Shown piece after piece: positions 13,027 to 18,545 of a stretch of DNA of 18,545 nucleotides. This DNA is from Actinomycetota bacterium. Its GTDB lineage: Bacteria > Actinomycetota > Acidimicrobiia > Acidimicrobiales > JAHWLA01. Made by a program: the position numbers and the translations under genes. The stretch covers positions 1 to 18,545 of the forward strand of contig JAHWLA010000022.1 in assembly GCA_019347595.1 (NCBI GenBank), written 5' to 3'. The notes under the pieces are model-generated. The model searched no databases, had not been told where the DNA came from, and worked only from the letters and a program-made list of their open reading frames with translations. The stretch's first letter is position 1; the number at the start of each line of letters is the position of its first letter.

Positions 13027-13747
13027 CGCCCTCGATGCGGTAGGCGAGGATGACGGCGGGCGTCCCGTCCCAGCGCAGCGTGCCCTGGAACACCAGCTCG
13101 CCCAGCCCTCGTCCGTACTCCGAAGTGGCTGTGCCCGTGCACGGCCCGCCGGGCCGGACCGAGCGGGCGACCATCGCCCGTCGAGCCGATGCGGGCGCCG
13201 CCGACCCCGCCTCGCCGCTCGATTCCGCCCGGTCGTCGACCGACCCGCCGCTCGTAGATGCATCGGCGCTGTCCTCTGCCGGCGCCATCGCCTCGGCGGC
13301 GACGCCCTCCACCGCGGTGCGCACCCGCTCGGCCAGCGCGGTGGCGTCGGACTGGTCGCCCAGGTCGGGGCCGAGCGCCTGCGACGTCGACGCCGCGTCG
13401 CCGTTGTCACCGGCGTCGTCGCCCCCGACCAGCGAGACCGCGCCGAGCACGAGGGCGACGGCGGCGGCTGCCGCCAGACCGATCTGCGTGCGTCGCCGCC
13501 GACGAGCGGTGCTGAGGGGCACAACGGCCGATCGTGCCGACGCCCCTTGCAGCGCGGTAGCCACGGCGGCGTCGGCCCGACCGGCCGGCGCAGCGGGGAC
13601 CGGTGCACCCACTAACCGCGCCACCTCCCGGAAGGCGTCGAGCCGGGCTCGGCACGACGGGCACATGGCCAGGTGCTCGGCCGCGGCGTCGTCCTCGCCG
13701 TCGAGGTGGGCGCTGAGGCGCTCGTCGTCCAGGTGGGGGCTGTTCAT
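12950..13747 (-). CDS. Zinc-finger anti-sigma factor of the SigM-type sigma
   Basis: This is probably the membrane anti-sigma factor that holds the adjacent ECF sigma inactive until an envelope or redox signal arrives. The cytoplasmic N-terminus has the ZAS motif HxxxCxxC at H25, C29 and C32 (EHLAMCPSC). A basic stretch RRRRR precedes a membrane segment at about 88-108. The external part of about 155 residues has an acidic Ala/Ser-rich linker and a folded end (LGELVFQGTLRWDGTPAVIL to DDCRLLVAQTI). The ATG overlaps the sigma stop in ATGA, the usual coupled layout. M. tuberculosis has an anti-sigma gene (Rv3912) at the same place. A longer frame upstream to 14209 is only the antiframe of sigM. 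Confidence 0.88.
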   Translation of the reverse strand: MNSPHLDDERLSAHLDGEDDAAAEHLAMCPSCRARLDAFREVARLVGAPVPAAPAGRADAAVATALQGASARSAVVPLSTARRRRRTQIGLAAAAAVALVLGAVSLVGGDDAGDNGDAASTSQALGPDLGDQSDATALAERVRTAVEGVAAEAMAPAEDSADASTSGGSVDDRAESSGEAGSAAPASARRAMVARSVRPGGPCTGTATSEYGRGLGELVFQGTLRWDGTPAVILAYRIEGATGPLDHRVLVLARDDCRLLVAQTI

Positions 13748-14286
13748 GGTCGTTCGCTTGGACGGTCGGTGGGCACGGACGGGTTCCCCAGGTCGGCGGC
13801 CAGGGCGGCGCGTCCCCGGGCGATGCGGGAGCGGACGGTGCCCGCCGGGATGTCGAGCACCGAGGCGATCTCGACGTAGTCGAGGGCGCACAGGTCGCGC
13901 AGCACCACAGCCGCTCGGAATTCGGGCGCCAGCTTGCGCAGGGCACGGTCGACGTCGAGGCGGTCGGCCACCGCGGTGTCGACGGCAGGCCCCGGCCCCT
14001 CTCGCGCCGCCAGCACGCCGTCGTCGGTGGGCTCGGGGCGCCGGCCGCGCCGGCGCAGCTCGTCGAGGCAGGCGTTCACGGCGATGCGGTAGGCCCACGT
14101 GGAGAAGCGGCTGCGCCCGTCGAAGCGGGCGATGTTGCGCGCCACGCCCACCAACGCGTCCTGGGCGGCGTCCGCCGCGTCGGCGTCGTTGCCCGTCATC
14201 CGCCGGCACACGGCGTAGAGCCGGTCGTAGTGACGGCGCAGCAGGGTGTCGAGCGCGTCGCGGTCGCCGCCTGTCGCCAGTTGCAC
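13744..14286 (-). CDS. sigM: ECF RNA polymerase sigma factor, SigM-like
   Basis: ECF sigma factors redirect RNA polymerase to stress genes. The 180-residue protein has region 2 (LLRRHYDRLYAVCRRMTGN, then DAAQDALVGVARNIARFDG and FSTWAYRIAVNACLDELRRR) and region 4 (VDRALRKLAPEFRAAVVLRDL, then YVEIASVLDIPAGTVRSRIARGRAAL). The name rests on synteny with mycobacterial sigM-Rv3912-trxB2-trxC-cwlM. The GTG at 14286 is the only ATG/GTG/TTG start in its open frame and lacks a ribosome site. The codons before it read DPSDDALV, which looks like a normal sigma N-terminus, so a CTG or other rare start upstream is possible. The stop overlaps the anti-sigma start. Confidence 0.9.
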   Translation of the reverse strand: MQLATGGDRDALDTLLRRHYDRLYAVCRRMTGNDADAADAAQDALVGVARNIARFDGRSRFSTWAYRIAVNACLDELRRRGRRPEPTDDGVLAAREGPGPAVDTAVADRLDVDRALRKLAPEFRAAVVLRDLCALDYVEIASVLDIPAGTVRSRIARGRAALAADLGNPSVPTDRPSERP

Positions 14287-14341
14287 CAGCGCGTCGTCGG
14301 AAGGGTCGAGGGCGTCGATGGCGGGGAGCGTACCGGCCGCC

Positions 14342-15841
14342 TCAGCTCCGCAGGCTGACCTCGGCGATCTGCGTCTTGTTGCCGAGGCCCGGATCGGTGA
14401 TCCACAGCAGCACTGCCCCGCCCCGCCTGCCCTTGAGGTCGAAGGTCACCGACCCGTCGATAGCCGTCCGGGAGTCGACGGGCGCCCCCCAGTCGGCCAG
14501 CTCGTCGCCGGGCCGGGCGGCCACGTAGACGGCGGCGGCCCAGTTGCGGGTGGGCGACTCCACCTCGAGGCGGCGCAGCGGCGTGTTGTCGGGGACGACG
14601 ATCACCAGTCCCACGCCGTCCTTGAGGTTGCCGAACTCCCGGGTGTCGTAGCGGCTGGTGGCCCACGAGGTGTCGGCCCGGCCGTCGACGGCGTTGCGGG
14701 CGTCGTTCTCGTTCTCCGACCCGTCGCCCTGGGGGTCGAACGACGTGGCCCGCAGCGCCGCCACCGGGGGACCCACGACCGTGGTGGCCGTGCGCCCGCT
14801 CCCGCCACCACCCCCGCCGCCGTCGGTACCGGGCAGCACGGACAGCGCCACCGCGCCGGCGGCCACGGCCAGCGCCCCCACCGCCATGGCGGGCGCCCAG
14901 CCGGGCCGGGCCCGTCGAATGATCGGCACCACCCCCTCGGGCGGCGTGGGGTCGCGCTCGACCAGGGGCACGGCGTCGTCGTCGGCCACGTCGACGGCCA
15001 GCAGCGCGGCCCGCAGGTCGGCGCCGCTCTGGTAGCGGTCCTCCGGGCGCTTGGCCAGGGCCCGCAGCACCACCTGCTCCAGTGGGCGGGGGATGCCGGC
15101 GCGGAGCTGCCGCGGCGTGACCGGGGTGGCCTGCACGTGCTGGAGGGCGGTGGCCAGCTCGGTGTCGGCGGCGAACGGCGGCCGCCCGCACAGCATCTCG
15201 TAGAGCACCACGCCGAGGGCGTAGACGTCGGAGCGGGCGTCGGGCGAACGTCCCTCCACCTGCTCGGGGGAGAGGTACTTGGCCGTGCCCACCAGGGCGC
15301 CGGTCTGGGTGAGATCGCCGCCGCCCGACTGGAGCTTGGCGATGCCGAAGTCGGCCACCTTCACCCGCACGCCACCCGCCGGGTCCTGGCACAGCAGGAT
15401 GTTGGCGGGCTTGACGTCGCGGTGCACGAGCCCGGCCCGGTGGGCGTGCTCCAGGGCGTCGGCCACGTCGGCGGCGATGCGCACCGCCTCCCGGGTGGGC
15501 AGGGCGGGGGAGGCGTCGACCATGGCCTGGCGCAGCGTCTGGCCCCGCACCAGCTCCATGACGATGAAGGCCACGCCGTCGTCCGCCCCGGCGTCGTAGG
15601 TGGCGACGATGCCCGGGTGGGTCAGGCGGGCGGCGGCCACCGCCTCGCGGCGGAACCGCTCCACGAACCCGTCGTCGTCGGCCAGGTGGGGGTGCAGGAC
15701 CTTGACCGCCACCGACCGGGCCAGCACGTCGTCGTGCGCCTCCCACACCTCCGCCATCCCGCCGCGGGCGATGCTCTCCACCAGCCGGTAGCGGCCGGCC
15801 AGGATGCGATCGGTGGTCAGGGGGAAGGTACGTTCCGACAC
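14342..15841 (-). CDS. Transmembrane Ser/Thr protein kinase with extracellular beta-rich domain
   Basis: This is a PknB-type receptor kinase. The 499-residue protein starts with a kinase domain at about 18-280: glycine loop ARGGMAEVW, lysine K47 in VAVKV, helix-C glutamate E66, catalytic loop HRDVKPAN (D142), DFG at 164-166 and GTAKYLSPEQ. All catalytic residues are present. A juxtamembrane linker leads to one membrane helix at 316-336. Outside are a Gly-rich spacer and a domain of about 150 residues (SENENDARNAVDGRADTSW, VPDNTPLRRLEVESP) resembling discoidin or carbohydrate-binding folds; no PASTA repeats are seen. The GTG start follows GAAGG. Its position between murJ and sigM suggests a role in controlling peptidoglycan precursor export. 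Confidence 0.92.
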   Translation of the reverse strand: MSERTFPLTTDRILAGRYRLVESIARGGMAEVWEAHDDVLARSVAVKVLHPHLADDDGFVERFRREAVAAARLTHPGIVATYDAGADDGVAFIVMELVRGQTLRQAMVDASPALPTREAVRIAADVADALEHAHRAGLVHRDVKPANILLCQDPAGGVRVKVADFGIAKLQSGGGDLTQTGALVGTAKYLSPEQVEGRSPDARSDVYALGVVLYEMLCGRPPFAADTELATALQHVQATPVTPRQLRAGIPRPLEQVVLRALAKRPEDRYQSGADLRAALLAVDVADDDAVPLVERDPTPPEGVVPIIRRARPGWAPAMAVGALAVAAGAVALSVLPGTDGGGGGGGSGRTATTVVGPPVAALRATSFDPQGDGSENENDARNAVDGRADTSWATSRYDTREFGNLKDGVGLVIVVPDNTPLRRLEVESPTRNWAAAVYVAARPGDELADWGAPVDSRTAIDGSVTFDLKGRRGGAVLLWITDPGLGNKTQIAEVSLRS

Positions 15842-15880
15842 GACACCTTCACCGTACCCACCCTGGGTGGTTGGGCTTCG

Positions 15881-16726
15881 TCAGGCTTTCGGCACCTGGA
15901 ACGTGACCCCGATGACCCGGGGGCCGCCGTGGGTGCCGATGACGGCGCCCACCTGCTCCACGATGATGTCGTCGCGGGGGTAGACGGCGCCCAGCAGGTC
16001 GACCAGCTCGTCGACGTCGGGGGCGTCGCCGTGCATGACGGCGAGGTCCTCCACCCGAGGGAACTGGCGCACCTTCTCCATCAGGTAGCGGAGCGACTTC
16101 GACCGGGTGCGCTGCTTGGACTCGGCCTCGACCTTGCCGTCGGCGATCTCGATGATGGGCTTGATCGAGAGCACCGACCCGAGCATGGCCTGGGCGGCGC
16201 CGATGCGCCCGCCCTTCTTGAGGTTCTCGAGGGTGTCGAGCGCCGCGTAGGTGCGGGTGCGGGGGACGAGGTCCTCGGCGGCGCCGACGCAGTCGTCGAG
16301 GCTCTTGCCCCGCTTCGACATGCGGGCCGCCGCCACCGCCATGAGCCCTTGGCCGAGGCTGACGGCCCGGGAGTCGACCACCCGCACGGGGATGACGTCC
16401 GCCACGGCGCGGGCCGCCAGCTGGGCCGACTGGAAGGTGGCCGACAGCGCCGCCGACAGCGTCACGCACACCACGCCGTCGGCGCCGTTGGCCGCCGCCG
16501 CCCGGAACGACTCCTCGAAGGCGCCCGGCGACGGCGCGGCCGTCTCCGGCAGCACCGGCGAGCTCGCCACCCGGGCCCAGAACTCTGTGGGCGACAGGTC
16601 GCGCCGGTCGACCAGCGACTCCTCGCCGAAGCGGATCGTCAGCGGGACGACCTCGATGTTGTGCTCGGCCGCCAGCGCGTCGGGCAGGTCGCCGGCGCTG
16701 TCGCTCACCACGTGGATGGCGCCCAT
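15881..16726 (-). CDS. DegV family fatty-acid-binding protein
   Basis: DegV/FakB-type proteins bind a fatty acid and present it to fatty acid kinase in Firmicutes; the role in actinobacteria is less clear. Family marks are HVVSDSAGDLP at the start, IEVVPLTIRFGEE, LSAALSATFQSAQLAA, VVDSRAVSLGQG and the final IGTHGGPRVIGVTF. The length (281) is normal. AAGGAGG lies six bases before ATG 16726 and three before the tandem ATG 16729, so the inner one is preferred. It overlaps the upstream stop in TGATG. No FakA-like DAK kinase gene is in the window. Confidence 0.93.
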   Translation of the reverse strand: MGAIHVVSDSAGDLPDALAAEHNIEVVPLTIRFGEESLVDRRDLSPTEFWARVASSPVLPETAAPSPGAFEESFRAAAANGADGVVCVTLSAALSATFQSAQLAARAVADVIPVRVVDSRAVSLGQGLMAVAAARMSKRGKSLDDCVGAAEDLVPRTRTYAALDTLENLKKGGRIGAAQAMLGSVLSIKPIIEIADGKVEAESKQRTRSKSLRYLMEKVRQFPRVEDLAVMHGDAPDVDELVDLLGAVYPRDDIIVEQVGAVIGTHGGPRVIGVTFQVPKA

Positions 16727-17082
16727 CATCGACCTCCTTCGCTGGTGGCTGTCACCTGGACCTCGTACCAGCTCTCGAACTGCTCGATCTTCTTGAGCAG
16801 GTAGGACTTGGCCTGCTTGCGCAGGGTGATCTTGGCCTTGCCTTCGTCGGTGACCTCGAACGTGACCAGCTCGGCGTCGTGCACGGCGGCGCCCCGTTCC
16901 GCTATGTCGCGGGCCGCCTCCACGGCGCCGCGGTCCCGCAGGACGATGCCCGCTTCGTCGGCGATTTCATGCGCGGTGCCGTCGAGCTGGACCCGGACGA
17001 TCACCGGGGTGGCCAGTTCGACGGCGAGGAACCCCATGAGGGCCACGCCGAGGACCAGTTTGACGAGCCAGCCGGTGATCAC
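16726..17082 (-). CDS. Small membrane-anchored protein between murJ and degV, unknown function
   Basis: I do not recognise a named family. The 118-residue protein has one N-terminal membrane segment (WLVKLVLGVALMGFLAVELATPVIV) and then a mixed alpha/beta region of about 85 residues outside the membrane, with GTAHEIADEAGIVL, ELVTFEVTDEGKAKITLRK and a basic SYLLKKIEQF helix. The start is well supported: GGAGG is eight bases before the GTG, which overlaps the murJ stop in GTGA. Its own stop overlaps the degV start. Such tight coupling suggests one murJ-degV transcript and possibly a partner of MurJ or the kinase. Confidence 0.8.
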   Translation of the reverse strand: MITGWLVKLVLGVALMGFLAVELATPVIVRVQLDGTAHEIADEAGIVLRDRGAVEAARDIAERGAAVHDAELVTFEVTDEGKAKITLRKQAKSYLLKKIEQFESWYEVQVTATSEGGR

Positions 17083-18545
17083 GCTGATCGCCTCCGAATG
17101 CGCAGCACGGTGTCGAGCTCCCCGAGCCCGAACTGATGGGCGACGAGACCGTACACCGCCACCCCCAGTGGGACGGCGATACCCACAGTGAGCAGCGCAC
17201 TGTCGGCGAGCGCGGCCACGCCTGCCACCACGACCCCCATGGCCGCCGCCGCGGCCAGCGTGCGGGCCAGGCTCGCCGCCAGGGCGGTGCCGTCGAGCCC
17301 GCCCAGGCGCCGGCGCAGGTGGGCCAGGGCCACGGCAGTGCCGCCGAGGTAGGCGAGGGCGTAGGCGAGGGCCAGGCCCTGCACGCCGAGGGCGGGGTAC
17401 AGGGCGAGGGCGAGGGCGACGTTGACGGCGTTCTCCACCGCGTAGAGGACGAACATCGAGCGGGTGTCCTGCATGGCCTGGTAGGCCCGCATGAGCATGA
17501 GGTAGATGCTGAAGCCGGGCAGGCCGATGGCGAAGAGGGCGAGGACGTCGGCGGTGGTGTCGGTGGCTGCCGCCCCGAAGGCCCCGTGCTCCAGGGCGAC
17601 GCGCACGATGGGCTCGGCCAGGAGGATGTAGCCCAGCGCCGCGGGCACCAGCACGAAGGCGATGGTGCGCAGGCCCAGGCTGACCCGCTGCCGGAAGCCG
17701 TCGACGTCGAGGCGCGACCAGCGCTCGGCCAGGTCGGGCAGTAGCGCCGTCATGATCGACACGCTGAACACCCCGTGGGGAAGCAGGAAAAAAATCTGCC
17801 CCGCCTGGTAGGCCGTGACGTCGCCGGCGTCGCCCCGGTTGGCCAGCACCAGCACGACGTAGAGGGAGAGCTGGTTGGCGGCGGCGAACCCGAAGGTCCA
17901 GCCCGACAGGCGCACCACGCGGGACACGGCCGGGTGGCGCAGGTCCCACCGGGGGCGCAGGCGGACGCCCGCGCCGCGCAGGGCCAGGAGCTGGACGACG
18001 GCCTGGGCGGCCACGCCCGCGGTGGTGCCCAGGCCGAGGAGGACGAGGGCGCCGGTGTCGGCCCGCATGGCGGCCAGCGAGAGGTCGTCGGCGACGTGGG
18101 GGACGGCCAGCAGGGTGGCGATGACGACGAGGTTGTTGGCGACGGGGGCGAACATGGGGGCACCGAAGCGGCGGCGGACGTTGGCCAGCGCCGTGACCAT
18201 GGTGATCACCCCGTAGAGGGCGATCTGGGGGGCGAAGAGGACGAGGAGGACGGTGGCGACCGCCCGCTGGTCGGCGACTGTGGGCCCCTCCTTGCCCAGG
18301 GTGTAGAGGCGGATGATGAGGGGGGCGGCCAGGGCGAACAGGGCGCTGACGGCGACGACGACCACGGTGGCGGCGGTGACCACGGCCGAGATGCCCCGCC
18401 ACGCCTCGTCCTCGGTGTCGGTGTCGCGGCCCCGGTTGAGGAGGTCGACGAACACGGGGATGAGGGTGGCCGACAGCACGCCGCCGAGGATCAGCTCGTA
18501 GACGATGTTGGGGGTGGTGTTGGCGACGGTGTACGCCGCGCCCAC
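17079..18545 (-). CDS. murJ: Lipid II flippase MurJ (5' end beyond the window)
   Basis: MurJ (MviN) flips lipid II across the cytoplasmic membrane for peptidoglycan synthesis. The visible 488 residues begin inside the first helices at AYTVANTTPNIVYELILGG and SATLIPVF, the MOP-superfamily MurJ signature. They continue through many hydrophobic segments, including GQIFFLLPHGVFSVSIMTALLPDL and RAYQAMQDTRSMF. Roughly 45 N-terminal residues are missing at the right edge by family comparison. The protein ends at LDTVLRIRRRSA, soon after the last membrane segment, with no kinase-like extension, unlike M. tuberculosis MviN. Its stop overlaps the next start, so translation is coupled. Confidence 0.95.
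   Translation of the reverse strand: MGAAYTVANTTPNIVYELILGGVLSATLIPVFVDLLNRGRDTDTEDEAWRGISAVVTAATVVVVAVSALFALAAPLIIRLYTLGKEGPTVADQRAVATVLLVLFAPQIALYGVITMVTALANVRRRFGAPMFAPVANNLVVIATLLAVPHVADDLSLAAMRADTGALVLLGLGTTAGVAAQAVVQLLALRGAGVRLRPRWDLRHPAVSRVVRLSGWTFGFAAANQLSLYVVLVLANRGDAGDVTAYQAGQIFFLLPHGVFSVSIMTALLPDLAERWSRLDVDGFRQRVSLGLRTIAFVLVPAALGYILLAEPIVRVALEHGAFGAAATDTTADVLALFAIGLPGFSIYLMLMRAYQAMQDTRSMFVLYAVENAVNVALALALYPALGVQGLALAYALAYLGGTAVALAHLRRRLGGLDGTALAASLARTLAAAAAMGVVVAGVAALADSALLTVGIAVPLGVAVYGLVAHQFGLGELDTVLRIRRRSA

Noticed and set aside
14246..16804. An 852-codon plus-strand open frame opposite sigM, the kinase and degV
   Set aside because: It is the antiframe of three well-supported genes; its composition (runs of His, Arg, Gly, Val) is the usual artefact of high-GC coding DNA.
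16726..18402. A single 558-codon minus-strand frame including the small membrane protein
   Set aside because: The first 440 codons are an out-of-frame copy of murJ; the good ribosome site and GTG at 17082 define the real gene.
1..18545. CRISPR arrays, tRNA or rRNA genes, insertion sequences, phage genes
   Set aside because: No spaced direct repeats, no tRNA-like cloverleaf or CCA context, no transposase or integrase frame and no terminal repeats were seen on reading either strand.

Overview
The window is a GC-rich (roughly 70% by eye) bacterial chromosome segment around a replication origin. Its gene order is the classic actinobacterial one. Read leftward from dnaA it runs dnaA, dnaN, recF and the first codons of a probable dciA. 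Read rightward it runs rpmH, rnpA, yidD, yidC, jag, rsmG, parA, parB. The same block continues on the minus strand as cwlM, trxA, trxB, an anti-sigma factor, sigM, a Ser/Thr kinase, degV and murJ. Mycobacterium tuberculosis has the matching order murJ(mviN)-sigM-Rv3912-trxB2-trxC-cwlM-parB-parA-gid. The GC content, GTG/TTG starts, short YidC and sigM/cwlM synteny point to Actinomycetota. An Acidimicrobiia-like lineage is a reasonable guess but cannot be proved from this window.

Region 1 (1-4277, minus strand) is the replication initiation cluster. DnaA, DnaN and RecF are complete. Both the dnaA-dnaN spacer and the dnaA-rpmH spacer carry a few DnaA-box-like 9-mers, making this the probable oriC neighbourhood. 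A near-perfect 46-bp palindrome lies just past recF.

Region 2 (4278-9758, plus strand) covers ribosome and RNase P parts (rpmH, rnpA), membrane protein insertion (yidD, yidC), an RNA-binding protein (jag/khpB), 16S rRNA methylation (rsmG) and chromosome partition (parA, parB). Two excellent parS sites sit between rsmG and parA. ParA has an unusual N-terminal extension of about 180 residues, acidic and proline-rich.

Region 3 (9834-18545, mostly minus strand) joins envelope and redox functions. It holds a CwlM-like protein whose amidase fold has lost most zinc ligands, thioredoxin and thioredoxin reductase, two small membrane proteins, a SigM-type ECF sigma factor with its zinc-finger anti-sigma factor, a transmembrane Ser/Thr kinase with an extracellular beta-rich domain, a DegV fatty-acid-binding protein, a small membrane-anchored protein of unknown function and the lipid II flippase MurJ (5' end outside the window). 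In mycobacteria the MurJ homologue carries a pseudokinase and an extracellular domain in the same polypeptide. Here an apparently active kinase with a similar layout is a separate gene two genes away.

No tRNA, rRNA, CRISPR array, insertion sequence or prophage gene was seen. The window is mainly a conserved core region. The points of most interest are the kinase/MurJ arrangement, the pseudo-amidase with no canonical start codon, the DnaA-box-like cluster between parB and cwlM, the ParA extension and the palindrome by recF.
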